Source of the DNA: Cryptomeria japonica
Lineage: Eukaryota > Streptophyta > Pinopsida > Cupressales > Cupressaceae
Assembly: GCF_030272615.1 (NCBI RefSeq)
Contig: NC_081406.1
Span: 401,960,939 to 402,024,938, forward strand
DNA: 64,000 bases
Direction of reading: 5' to 3'
The notes beneath the pieces were generated by a model. That model saw nothing but the letters and a program-made list of their open reading frames with translations. It had not been told where the DNA came from and searched no databases. Below, piece by piece: positions 11,179 through 22,589 of the stretch (position 1 is the first letter of the stretch; every line of letters starts with the position of its first letter). A program made the position numbers and the translations under genes.

Positions 11179-12238
11179 ATGGAAAACTTGAGAAAGAAAT
11201 TGGAAACAACTCTTTCAAACTATGATGCAGAAAAAGTAAAGAATATCACACTTGAAGATTGCAAGAAACAAAATAAGAGAACTTTGTGAAAAGATGCAGA
11301 ATGATGATGATGAAAAGGAAACTCTTAATGATCTGGTGAACAAACTAAGACAAGAAAATAGTACAATGAAGAATGAGATGCAGGATATGACTATGAGATT
11401 TTGTAAAGAGACTGAAAATCGGAAGAAGAATGAAGATGACTTGACCAGAAGAATCAATGATGCTAGAAATGAAAATCTAAGACTCAATCATTTGAATGAT
11501 ATGCTAAAAATAGATGTCATTCACTTAGAACTTGACAAAACTGAACTCATGAGACAGAAAGATTACTTGGAAAATGAATTGGCTACTGCAAATCAACACA
11601 AGGAGAAATTCAAGAAAAGTTTAGAAGAACTTGATGACATGCTAAAGAATCAAAAACCTAATGGTGATACAAATGGCCTTGGCTTTGAAGTTGGTGAAAG
11701 CTCCGGTACTGCAAACAATCATGATCATAGTAAATTGGTAAGACAACCTATTGCTTACAAATTTAATGGAAAATGCTTTAACTGTAACAAGTATGGTCAT
11801 AGAGAAAATCAGTTTATATCTAGAAATTATCAGAACACTAATACACCCATCGATCAATGTTCTAAATGCAACAAAGGTCGTCATAATTCAGAAAATTGTA
11901 GAATGAATGTAAGATGTTATGTTTGTGGAAGATTTGAACATCTATCTAATCAATGCAGAACACATACCAGCATAGGATATGGGAAAGCTATTCAGAAAAA
12001 CAATGTGACTTGTTATGCTTGTAACAAGATTGGACATATTGCAAAATTTTGTAGAAGTAAAACATCACCGACAAATAACAAAGGACCCATCTTGAAAGGT
12101 AAAGAAAAGGTTGAAGAGGCAAAGCAAGAATTCTCAAAGAAATGGAATAAAAAGTCTGACATGAATGTTAGTGAAGATATTCCTTCACCGACAGAACAAA
12201 GTATCACTCCACCGACAGGAGATTATTCATCTAACTGA
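11179..12238 (+). pseudogene. Family A ORF1 (A2): coiled coil plus four zinc knuckles
   Basis: ATG 11179 (MENLRKKLETTLS) matches the A1 start. A ~60-bp deletion near 11250 shifts the frame; from 11252 it is open to 12238 (328 codons). Residues ~1-135 of that frame form a charged heptad-rich coiled coil. Four CX2CX4HX4C-type knuckles follow: CFNCNKYGHRENQF (last Cys lost), CSKCNKGRHNSENC, CYVCGRFEHLSNQC and CYACNKIGHIAKFC. A Lys-rich and Ser/Thr/Pro-rich tail ends it. Zinc knuckles in the gag position suggest RNA binding and packaging. No capsid-like domain and no protease active site are visible. The coiled coil may drive assembly, which is inference. Confidence 0.75.
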
Positions 12239-12540
12239 GAAATAATCCCTTGGGGGTATGGAAACAAATTGAAAATGTGCTAATTTACCCTCGGTTGATG
12301 GTGAGAAGTTGGATTACTTATTTACCGGCAAATGAGTTAAGTTTTGACTTAACCGACAGGCATTAAATATGGTAGTTGAAGGAAATAACATTATAAAGCA
12401 AGTGTTTTGGCTCCTTTTTCATTCACCAAGCATTCAAATCTCCAGAGAGCGCGAAAATCCTGAGCGAAGGCATCCTTAGAGAAAAGTGAAGTAGTTCATT
12501 CAAGCACTCATTTTAAGGGTCGATTAGGGTATTTATAACT

Positions 12541-15500
12541 ATGGCTTCTTTATCTGCACCTGAATTTATTGCAAACCCTACTTTGATTGAAGTTATCAAG
12601 TGCCCTAGACTCGTGTTCAAACTTATTCTAAAAATTGTGAAGAAAGATGATACCCTAGGAGCATTTTCAAAAATACCTAAGGGAGTAGTTTAGGTAGAGG
12701 ATCCTAGAATGTATATACATTGTCATATTGAGGAACTAGGAGATGATGATATTAAGAACATGTATAGGACTATAATTTGTGATGAAAATGGTAATGTTAA
12801 ACTGGAACACAAGGTAGTGGAAACCCTAGGTTTTGTGGACATTCTTAGTATCCTTGATTTTTTGAAAGATGTGATAAGGATAGTCCTGAGCAGAGTCCAT
12901 GGCGAGTTCTTTTGGCTAGATTCCATCCATAACATCACTAAAGAGGCAGTTAGGGCAGTAGCAATCTTACCTTCCACCAGTAGCAGGCCTGATAGAACTA
13001 AGAAAGTTTCAAATGACACTGTGATGACCTTAACCAGTGCAACATTTGACAAAAGATCCCTAAGAGTCAACGATTTGAAATATATAAATGTTAGATTTGT
13101 TAGTATGATTCTTGGTTATAATGTTACACATGCAAATAGACTAAAATTTGTCTCTAGCTTATGTATTAAAAGTGCATATGACATGGTGAATGACAATGCA
13201 AGAATTGATGTATGTGAATGGCTTAAAGATGAACTGATAGACAACTTGAAGAAAATCAAAGGTAATAAGAAGGTAACTTTTAGATTTGGTGACCTGCTTG
13301 TGTGCTTAATGCTATACATTACAAAGGAAGTACCCGGTATTGGTAGGAAAGACTTTGGTTTTGATATACCAGTAGGAAAGCAACTGTTAGACATAATAAA
13401 CATGGGAGATGATAGAGAGAAAAACATAAATGAATATATTCAAACTTTGAAAGCAAGAATGAAGAAAAGAATAAGGCTATCTCAAGAAATTGTTGATAAG
13501 TATCAAAAAGAGACATGCTTTGTGATCAAGAAAGATTAAATCTGGTTGAAGGCAGCTGTCCCTAGAACTATATGGGTTATAGAGATGGGATATGAGGCTG
13601 ATAACAACATAGTTGAAAGTTATGCAAAATCCCTCTTAGAAGCCCCTAAGGAAATGACAGAAAAGGTATTTGGCAATGTTGAAACAATTGAAAGTGGCAT
13701 TCAATCTCATAAAAGAGTTAAGAAAATTGAGCAGATAGTTAGGAGAGGTTCAAGACAGGCAAAAGCAATAAAGGAAGATGTTTTGAATAAAACTGGTATT
13801 AAGGAAAGTGAACTGGAAGAACTTCAACCAGAAGTACATCTTTCACTGGTTGCAACTTCTTCTGACAGTGAGATACAGGTTGTATTCAAAAGGGCAGAAA
13901 GAAAAAAAAAACCCTCACCAGCACCCTCACCTACACTTAGAAGGACTAGACAAAAACAACAGGCAGTTAGGCCTCCGGCTAAGAAATTGACACTAAAGAA
14001 AAGAAAAGAAAGACAGGTTATTTCACCATTTGATAAAATTCTAAATGAAATAATTGAGGATGGGAAATTGAAAAACATCAGTAAGTTATATAACACGCTA
14101 TCAAATGATGAAAAGGAGAGCATAGAAAATAGTGTAATCTTACACTTAGACATTTATAAGAAACTTCGGATGGAAATTATGGATGAGATACCCAATGATT
14201 TATACAGAAGGTTAGAAGCTAGAAGGGTAGCTATTGTTGAATTAGATAAGAAAATCAAAATAGAAAAGCTACTTGCAATTCACCCAGTGAACTCCACACA
14301 AGAAATTGATGAGCTGATCAGTGAAGCAAACTGGATAGTATTCTCAACTGGACACCGACATGTTGCACTTGTGGCAGGTAGAGTAAATGAAATAACAGAA
14401 GAGACTACAGATCAGTGGGACATATTTTTTGTAGAGAAAGAAAAACAAGAAGAACTAAAAAGACCAAAACCCTTTAAGATATACCAAAAGGATACAGACA
14501 AAGAAAAAGGCAAAGTAGGTGGACCACCAAATATAAAAGTGACAAACAATTTGCCACCACCTTCAGTTACTCCACCGGTACTAACTGATAGTTCATTGGC
14601 TATTGAGAATATGGAAACTCCACATGAGGATACAAATCCTAATTATGAGGTGTTATACACAATGAACATTGACACTCAGGAAGTCAATATTATGGTGGAT
14701 AAGGAATCAACAGAGAAGACAGATGTGGCAACAGAGCCACCAATAGGAAATATTGGAATTGAAAACATTAGAATTGGGGAACAACAAAAAACTGAAGGAT
14801 CAAATGATCCCCCATACATTGGAAAGAAAGAGACCATAGATGTGCATACTGATGCATCTACTAAGCCACTGACAACTACTAAAATTGAAAAACCAACTGA
14901 GTCACCGATAGTAGACAGCACAGAGGTAAACACAAAAAAACCAGTAGTGGACACTACAGTGAAATCATCTAAAGCACAAACAGAGAAACCATCAGAGCAA
15001 TTATCTCTTGCTGAGGAAAACATGGAGAAATAGGTAGAGCAACAGGCTCCTTCTTAGGTACCTACTCAGACTATACCACCAGATTCATTTGAAAAGCCCA
15101 AGCCCTTGGTAGTGGAAATGCAAACTCAAATAGATCCTCCAGAGAAAAAGGAAAGAAAAGCTATCACAACCACCGACAGACTACAGATTGTAAAAACAAT
15201 TAGACAGTCATCCAACACATCAATGACTGAATTCAGGCCAATAAATGTAACAGAGGTACTCTTGGATTCAATAAAGAAAATAATAGAGTGTAATGCACAA
15301 GCTTATAAGGCTATAGATGACACTTTACCAATTTTAAAGATGATAGCTCCAAAGTGTATCATAGATAGTAAAGATTCATTGAGCCAATTAGACACATTGT
15401 CTAAGTATATAATCGACAACCTAATAACATTGGACCAGATAAATAAAGGTACATTCAAAGAGAAAATGAATAAGGAGAAAAAAAAATTCTTTGAGGAAAC

Positions 15501-16044
15501 AGTGAAGAAGAATAAGGAACAAAAGGAAACCTTATTACCGACATTAGGAGAAACAATTTTGGATTTCAAGAAACTATATAGAGATACCCGCAAAACTGAT
15601 ATTTTGACAAAGGACATAGACACAGAGATCAACAAAGCACAAAAAGAAATCAACAATATTGCTAACAACTTAATAGGAACATCAGATTCATATTTGGAAG
15701 TTGAAAAGAATATTACAGTTCTTGAGGAGAAAATTGAAAAGTTAGAAAAAGATAAAGAAAAGATAAATTTTAAGGCAAAGGATTTAAAATGCAAACTAGG
15801 TCCTAAACTGGATTACCTCATTTCTTTGAGAAAAGAAATTTATGAGGATCTAGTTCTAAGACTTAAGGCACCGAAAGAGAAAATGCACATACTCACCGGT
15901 ATAATTCAGAGAACTGAAGCGGCATTAAAGGACAACAAAAGGTTCAGCGACAGTCAAAATTTTGCATTGGTGGACATCTATCATATTGTAACCCACCAGT
16001 TACAAGGATCTAGGCAAGAACCCCACTCCATTGACAGTGAATGA
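12541..16044 (+). pseudogene. Family A ORF2 (A2): ~1,167-codon protein of unknown function
   Basis: From ATG 12541 (MASLSAPEFIANPT) one frame runs to the stop at 16042-16044. Only four stops interrupt it, near 12690, 13537, 15031 and 15056. Residues ~1-340 form an apparent globular domain with VLSRVHGEFFWLDSIHNITKE (~115-135) and FGDLLVCLMLYITKEVPG (~245-262). Basic, Pro-rich KKKPSPAPSPT and KKLTLKKRKERQ (~455-495) resemble a nuclear localisation signal. Then come a helical region, an acidic Thr/Pro/Glu-rich stretch, and a long coiled coil (~900-1,110). It is homologous to family B ORF2. No polymerase, integrase or protease motif is visible. A single frame held this long with so few stops suggests past selection on the protein. 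Confidence 0.8.
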
Positions 16045-16226
16045 TAGCCTTTGTCATTGATGCCAAAGGGGAGTAGTGGAGATGATAAAAATGATCAGAG
16101 ACATCATCAGCTCAGGGGGAGCACACATTTTGGTAACACAGTTTTGACAAGTTTTGGCAGATTCTTTTTTTTGACACTTTTTAGATTTTTCTCATGAGTG
16201 TTGCCATCAATTCCAAAGGGGGAGAT
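16045..16226 (+). other. 3' untranslated region and polypurine tracts of A2
   Basis: Two purine tracts are present: AAAGGGGGAG at about 16064-16073 and AAAGGGGGAGAT at 16215-16226 next to the LTR. The second is the expected site for plus-strand priming. The sequence GCCTTTGTCATTGATGCCAAAGGGG and its near-copy before the LTR form a direct repeat around the tracts. Repeated polypurine tracts are known from Sirevirus-type copia elements. Confidence 0.75.
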
Positions 16227-17012
16227 TGTTGGCAAATGCACACTCCAATGAGAAATTATAGGTGATTGAAGGTTTTGTTATTGATGGAAGCCTTACAATT
16301 ATATGTTACCAGCAAGAACCGACACTGGCAGACTCTACACCGACATATAGTTCACCAGCACCAAAAAGATTGATTACCGACACCATGGCCGACACGAATT
16401 TTGTTTAATTGTATTTTGTATTTAATTGTAAAATCCTTTTGTAAGCCGACATGGTGGATTGTAATAAGACTCATATAAGTATGAGATCTTGTAGATAATT
16501 TAGGAGAAGAGGATATGGTTAGATTATTGCAGACCTAATGTGCGAATTGTAAGGCAGATCTTGGATAAGGGTTTATGATTATTACAGAGCTTAAACCACT
16601 ACTGAACCTAGCATAGCAGATGCTGATCTGAAGCATTACATGACATTGGATTTTCATAACCCATTTTTGTAAGTTAGTGAGACTTCTTTTGTAACTGAGT
16701 AGTGAGCTCTAGGCACTTGGCCTTGCTGCATGTGCAGGCCCCTATTGTAATAGTAATATTCTCTTATTGGCTGGTAAGCGAATATTGTAGGTCACAAATC
16801 CCACCGAGGTTTTTCCCACACCAGATTTCCTCATTAAATTATTGTGTTATGGTGTGTCTTTCATGTTGTGCTTATTATTCTTATTTATTGCATTAATTTT
16901 GGTTTACTGGTACACAATTTTGGAATTCTTTTCATATAATAAGTTTAGAAAATTCACTAACCGATCAGATACTGATTCACCCTCCCTCTCAGTATCTTTG
17001 GGAATCCTAATA
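16227..17012 (+). repeat. 3' LTR of A2 (full length)
   Basis: The 786-bp LTR starts TGTTGGCAAATG and ends CCTAATA, where the last CA has become TA. It contains the ~160-bp section missing from the 5' LTR. Differences from the 5' LTR are numerous and mostly transitions, so the insertion is not recent. TCATATAAGTATG near 16470-16483 is the best TATA candidate. Confidence 0.9.
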
Positions 17013-17017
17013 GAGTC

Positions 17018-17323
17018 TTCAGTTTAGGATTAACTAGTACTAGAATAATGGAGCAACAACAAGTTTTCAATCAGTGGGATGCATACGAGGCTCAACACTT
17101 AGGACCTGCGGCCCAGTTTGATGTCACCCTCATGGATAGGTACACATACTTGATCACTCAGTGGTAAGTGGTGGCAAAGACAATAGGGGAGCTAGAGAAA
17201 GCAAAGAAGCATGCAGATGAAGTTTTGAAGAAATATAAATTTAGAATTAAACACGTATCTGATTCTCCTATCCAAGCAATTGCATGCATAGTGGACAATT
17301 ATAGAGATTTAATTAAAAAGTGA
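17018..17323 (+). pseudogene. Family C long frame, 3' part
   Basis: After the A2 insertion and one copy of its target duplication, the C frame resumes in the same codon phase as at 10490 and runs to TGA at 17321-17323, with one stop near 17165. It contains MEQQQVFNQWDAYEAQHLG and a helical stretch GELEKAKKHADEVLKK. Downstream (17324 onwards) is LTR-like DNA, so the C frame may have been the last gene of its element. Confidence 0.6.
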
Positions 17324-18451
17324 ATGATGAATGTATAGTTACTAAAAATAGCAAGGTTTTTGCATGACCGAAATTTTCTATTTTTCAAGCTGCAGCTCTA
17401 ACTCAAGTTCCAATTTTGAGAAAAAATTCTATGTGACTATGAAAACGTGGCTCATCTAGCATGGTATTCATAGTCATCATGCAACCTCCTTTTCGTAGTA
17501 GTTAATTGGAGTATCAAGATAGAAACTTGCAAGTTAACTGCGACTCCTAGTTTCAGTTCTTAATTTAGGTTAGATTTATTTCCCAGACAATAGGGTAGAA
17601 AACTTCTATAAATTGAGAAGTTGGATTCATTTGTAAGGGTCCCCAAATTGATGATTTGTGGCCCACTTAGAGATTTTTAGAGTATTTTGTAGATTGTTAC
17701 GAAGTTGAGTAATTTTTGTTACACATTCGTTGAGATTAATATGAGAAGCAGCTTGTAGATTCCCTGATCTACGTCTATATCCTACTAAATTATTCTGTTT
17801 AATCAAGTAATGTCTATTAGTTGGAGTTAGCAACGTGGTTTGATCTTTTTATTTATCACTTTATGAATCATATTGTGCATATTAGTGTTGTATGAGAATT
17901 ACTGTGATAGGCCATATTGCTAATGATTTTATTTCCATAAGTTTGTGAAATTGATGATGTTGCAAGTTTTATGCAGGTCCATTGTTGAATGCTAACTTAG
18001 ATAATATTGGATAATTTCTTGGATTTCAAGGAACTAATTGAGTAGTTCATTAAGTTGTTATTGTATTGGTTTTATTGTTATTTTATTGTTCCCTTTTACT
18101 CTTCATAGTTTATTTTCCAGAGAATCTTAAATCATAAAATACCAAAAAAAGGAAGTTCAACCATTCACAACCAGCGAGATTTAGTTTCAACGAGTAGTCC
18201 CCTTAATAGGTACAACCACATCAACCATTAGGATTCCCATCACCATCGTGACCTGACTATAGAGACCTTGGGGTAGTGTGATTTCCCAATTTCATTTCTT
18301 TTCAAGAGAGGTGGTGAGTGTTCACATTGGCTACCTGACTGTTGGTGGGTGTGTCAAAAAATAGTCGTCAGTAGAAACTAGTGCTAGAAGGAGGGCCTAG
18401 ACTAGTCCCCTTGCTGGTTAACCACATATGGTACTTCTAGGAGATGTATTG
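17324..18451 (+). other. Non-coding LTR/UTR-like sequence upstream of gypsy gag
   Basis: There is no coding frame here. Features typical of an LTR and leader are a TATA-like CTATAAATTG near 17609-17618, an AT-rich section, and a more GC-rich leader (18180-18450) leading into the gag frame. I could not fix TG...CA borders or a primer binding site, so this is only a candidate 5' LTR and leader of the gypsy gag downstream, or the 3' LTR of the C element. Confidence 0.35.
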
Positions 18452-19158
18452 ATGCCCTTTACCCAACCTAACCTCAACAAAGAGAAAGACATTCTTACCC
18501 AACTATACGATTTTGCTTGGGACAATAAAAGAGATTATAACGATTGGTTACGAGCATGACAAGTCTTGGACAATGAGAGACAAAAGGCTATACATATAGA
18601 AGCAGAGGCACAAAGACAACTTAATCCTCAGGAGAATCCACAAGAAAATCCACAACCACCTCCTCAACCAAAGAATTGAGGTACTAAGTTGGATCGTATA
18701 TCATCTTTCTCTCGAGAGAGATTTCACCAAGTCCTGAGGAGTAGTTCTTCACCATTTGACTTAGTAGAGTTAGGACCTGCCACTAGGAGAAAGAGGAACA
18801 AAGCTTAGAAAGAACCCTTAAGAGCCTCACCAGTATAGTCATCCATACTCAACATAGAAGATCAACTGATTCCTAGTCCTCAGCCTATTGCTGCACCTTT
18901 TGTGACTCAATGTCCACCATCACCACCTTCAATGGCCTACTTTAACCAAGACACCACACCACTAGGAACCATACCAGGGGGTATACATGACCTACCTAGA
19001 AACCCAGATAAATTTTGTAGTGAATTTTACTATTTGGGGGGATGAACAGCTGATGAACATATTGAAGCATTCAAAGATGTGGTCGTTCGTAACCATATTG
19101 AGCACCAACATGTAGTATGTAGACTCTTCCCATATTCACTTTGGGAGAATAAATACAA
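18452..19158 (+). pseudogene. Ty3/gypsy gag fragment
   Basis: One frame from ATG 18452 (MPFTQPNLNKEKDIL) runs to the solo LTR at 19159, with stops near 18557, 18678 and 19043 and two others. A Gln/Pro-rich part precedes the start of a retrotransposon gag domain: LPRNPDKFCSEFYYLGG, then DEHIEAFKDVV and VVCRLFPYSLWENKYN. The pattern of EHI..F, V..RLFP.SL is usual in plant gypsy gag proteins. The fragment stops in mid-domain, so the rest was displaced or lost. It belongs to a different element from the minus-strand pol at 30-33 kb. Confidence 0.65.
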
Positions 19159-20204
19159 TGTTAGGTCCGAGAGACAACTAAGAGGGGGGTGAATCAGTTG
19201 TCAAATAAATCCAAACCAGAAACAACTTAACCAACCTTTATGCTTAATACCAACAAACCATACTTTATGTCGGTAGATAGTTTATCTATTAGTTGCAGTA
19301 CCAGTAAAGATTAATGCATGAAACAAAAAGAAAATAACATCCACAACACATAACACCAATATTTGTACATGGAAACCCTATAAGGGGAAAAACCACGGTG
19401 GAAAACCTTACCCACAATTAGATGATACTACTACAGATAGTATGTGTATACAAATGGGGTCTCCACATGTAGAAAGGCCAAGCGCCTAGAGCTCATTGCT
19501 CAAACACAAATAGGAGTCACACTGACTACAATTTGATGGTTAAATCCAATAATGATGTACTGCTCAAAATAGCATCTTCATATGCTAGATTGAGTACCGA
19601 TTCAGTTCTGATATGCCTTCACAAAAACCTTGCTTCACCTTCAAATGATCTTCGTGTATATAGCTCTGCTTATTCTTGCATAGACCTTCTTACAATTCCT
19701 TTTCCCAATCGCATATCGATCTTACAAATAAGATCTTACATATATACCATAACCTAAGACCAATTTTAGTAGGTCAGCTCTAAAAGATATTACAATAAAA
19801 TCAATTACAAGTAAATCAATAACGGATACAATATCTGATTCAACATGTCATCTTAATGCATTTACAATAACAACAAAATCATCTCCAAAGTATGTCATGC
19901 TGATCTGGAATAGATAAGCCTGCCAGTGCTTATTTTGGACCTATTTGCCGGTAACAACAAATATGCAAACATGAATATACCAATGACTAAATCTCCAAGA
20001 CAAAGTGTCCAAATGATGTCTTCAACATAACCAAGTGTTTTCCATGTCATTCCAAGTGCCGATGAACAATATATCCTGCTGGTGAACTAGATATCGGTGA
20101 CTGTGCATAAAATCAATTGCTTGCCGGTGAATATTGCCAATCCTCCAAAGTGCCAGAGTTTGATAAGAGTTAATAGGTGTTTGTTAGCATTTGGCATTAT
20201 AACA
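19159..20204 (-). repeat. Solo LTR (family E), minus orientation
   Basis: On the minus strand it starts TGTTATAATGCC at 20204 and ends GGACCTAACA at 19159, after a cytosine-rich CACCCCCCTCTTAG typical of this group of copia-like LTRs. The flanks are TACAA (19154-19158) and GACAA (20205-20209), a likely 5-bp target duplication with one mismatch. No internal sequence of the element adjoins it. The ~1,046-bp LTR contains CCGGCA and CACCGG words like those of families A and D. Confidence 0.6.
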
Positions 20205-20217
20205 GACAATGGGAGAT

Positions 20218-21725
20218 TGTTGGCATTTCAATAAGGATATTGAGAAGGTTGTTGATGATTATGGATATAACTGATTAAGGATGTTTGCTGTCTTGATATT
20301 ATTATTTTGTCATTGATGTCAAGAAATTGATTTTCTAATTCAATATGATGTTGCCATATCTTGAGAAGTATGATTTGAAGAGTATAAAGATGTCAGTAAA
20401 AGACATAGGAAACAATATGATGAATAAGGGGATGAATAAGGTATTCAATGGGCAACTATTACCAAGTTAGACAATGATGAGATCAAGATGTTTAGATTGT
20501 TTTCACATCATACATATGTTATAAATTGTAAGGTTAATACTATACTATGTTACCAACCAAAGAACCTAGTCGGTAAACCCTAAGGAACCTAGTCGGTAAA
20601 CCCTAAGGTTATCACTATCGGTTAATGAAGGCAGAATGTCTACCGAGTGAAGTTTGGTATTTACTGAGTTATAACTGAGTTGTAACCGAGCTATAACAAA
20701 ATACATTAAATGGTTACATGCATTATTTAATGAAGGAAGCTGATGAGCTGGAGTTGCTTAAATGATTGGTAAGTCATAAATAAAGTTTGTTAATGAATCT
20801 ATGACAAAGGAAAGTTGGCATGAAGATCTACAGCACAGATTGAACTGAAATACCCTAGCACAAGTTCCAAGAAATGTATGCAAGTTCCAAGGTAGGGTAA
20901 AACATTTTCAGATCGAAAGATGCATTGAACCTGGTCAAGTTTGAAGATTTGATGGCTATGATTGATCATGGAAAATGTGATCAAGGAGATTAAGCAGTTA
21001 GCTAATTGTTTATAAATAGGGAACTGTTGATAAACAATGTATGTGGACAAGTGTATGCACAAGGATGCTACATAGTGATTACCGAGCACAGAAGCTTGAA
21101 GACCTATTTGAATAACAGAGTATAGAAGCCTAGCAGATGGACAAGATCAGTTCTATGTCTATATTATATTGAGCAAATAAGAATCTGCTTTAGCATTTTA
21201 GATATGAAGTTGCAGATAGATTTTTATTACTGTTATTTTGTGAAAGTGATAGAAAATCTCTTAACCGAGTGGACTTAATAGTATTATTTGTAAAAAACTC
21301 TAGCAAGGTGACATTCTAATTGAGTGTTTGAAATCCTTTAACAAGGTCACTTCTAACAAGGTGAAGATGGTAACAGATCTGAGGGAAATCCCTTAATCGA
21401 GTCACATCTAGCAATGTGTTTGTAATCTTTAACAGGATTTGCTTTTAACCGAGCATACTCTAGAAGAGTATATTTCTTAGTGGGTCCGAAATCCCATAGT
21501 GGTTTTTCCCTATTTGGGTTTCCATGTTAAATATGGTGTTATGAGGTTTATGATGTTTATATACTTTTGAGTTTGTATGTTTAGCAGTTTTGGTTATATT
21601 ACTGAAGTATATGTTACCGAGGTTGAATCTGATGTTTTTATGAAAGATTAAGTTTGTATGATTCACCCCCCCTCTCATCTTCTTGGCTATTGGATCTGTA
21701 CTTATATTAAGTATTAGAACTATCA
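20218..21725 (+). repeat. 5' LTR of copia element D (1.5 kb)
   Basis: It starts TGTTGGCATTTC and ends AACTATCA, directly followed by the primer site. A good TATA box, TTTATAAATAGGG, lies at 21009-21021. The U3 part has repeated words of the type TACCGAG, AACCGAG and ACTGAG (about 20560-20700). A pyrimidine tract CACCCCCCCTCTC lies near the end, as in families A, B and E. Confidence 0.85.
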
Positions 21726-21740
21726 ATTGGTATTAGAGCC
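21726..21740 (+). other. Primer binding site of D
   Basis: ATTGGTATTAGAGCC directly follows the LTR and has the same C-to-T variant of the initiator-Met site as family A. Confidence 0.8.
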
Positions 21741-21789
21741 TTGGACTCCAGAAGAAAAGTTTAAAGGCACTTGAGTTAAAGATCCAAAG

Positions 21790-22584
21790 ATGTATAAGAG
21801 GGATGCACCGAAGCTGAACAAGTCAAGTTTCTCTACGTGGTAGAAAAGAATGAAGTTGCATCTATCAGGAGTTGGAGAATATGTTGTATACTATCTGGAG
21901 ATTGATTTTGTTACAACGAGCACCTATGCATTGACAATGGAAGAGATAAAGGCAAAGCAAGAACATATCCAAGCAATGATTGAAATAACATCTGCATTGA
22001 CTGATTCAGAGTTTAATGACCTAGAAGGCTGCAATGATGCAAAGGCAATGTGGGATAAGCTCATATCTATGTATGGAGGAGATGAACATGTTCAAAGAGC
22101 AAAAGTAGATAGTCTAAGAGGACAACTTGAATCCATGAGGATGAATGAAGGTGAGAACATAACTCAGTACAGTACAAGACTAAAGGAGATTGTCAATCAA
22201 ATCAAAGGAGCAGGTGGAACTATTGAAGAAAAGGATATAACAAGTAAGTTGTTAAGAACCCTTCTACCAGCTTATGCAATCCGAGTCTCTACAATCAATG
22301 AATTAAGGTCTATACCTAATATGCCAGTTTCTTTAGATGCTAGTATTGGTAAGCTACATGCATTTGAGTTAAGTAACTTTGATAACAGTGGATCTTCAGT
22401 AAATAAAGTTGAATCTGCATTTAGTTCTTTTCATCTTGATGAATCTAATGATTACAATGAAAGAAAGTATAAGTACTCTGAAGGAGATCACAGTGGAGCA
22501 AGTGAAAGATTTCGTAAGAACATGGAAAAGTACACAAACTGTATGAGGAAATCAGAAAGCAAGAAGAGTTTGAAGCACTATTAG
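21790..22584 (+). pseudogene. Copia gag (UBN2-type) of element D
   Basis: The frame opens at ATG 21790 (MYKRDAPKLNKSSF) with one stop near 21841 (a Trp codon changed to TAG), then is open to 22584. It has the usual plant copia gag pattern: AKAMWDKLISMYGGDEHVQRAKVDSL-like order (near 22045-22120), then LKEIVNQIKGAGG, and TSKLLRTLLPAYA. A frameshift near 22580 separates it from the knuckle and protease frame. In the cell such a protein forms the particle shell. Confidence 0.85.
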
Positions 22585-22589
22585 CCAAA

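Larger units (their letters stand above)
10491..17012 (+). mobile_element. Family A non-autonomous LTR retrotransposon, complete copy A2
   Basis: This is a complete unit: 5' LTR, primer site, ORF1, ORF2, polypurine tract and 3' LTR. It is flanked by a 5-bp target duplication, GAGCC (10486-10490) and GAGTC (17013-17017), with one transition between them. Removing the element and one copy of the duplication restores an uninterrupted codon phase in the C frame, which confirms both boundaries. It encodes no canonical pol. Movement would have needed proteins from another element; copia element D shares its LTR start and primer site variant. Confidence 0.93.

Noticed and set aside
13824-14153. Minus-strand hydrophobic frame opposite family A ORF2
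   Set aside because: Antisense shadow of a Lys/Glu-rich coding region, which reads as Phe/Leu/Ser-rich on the other strand.
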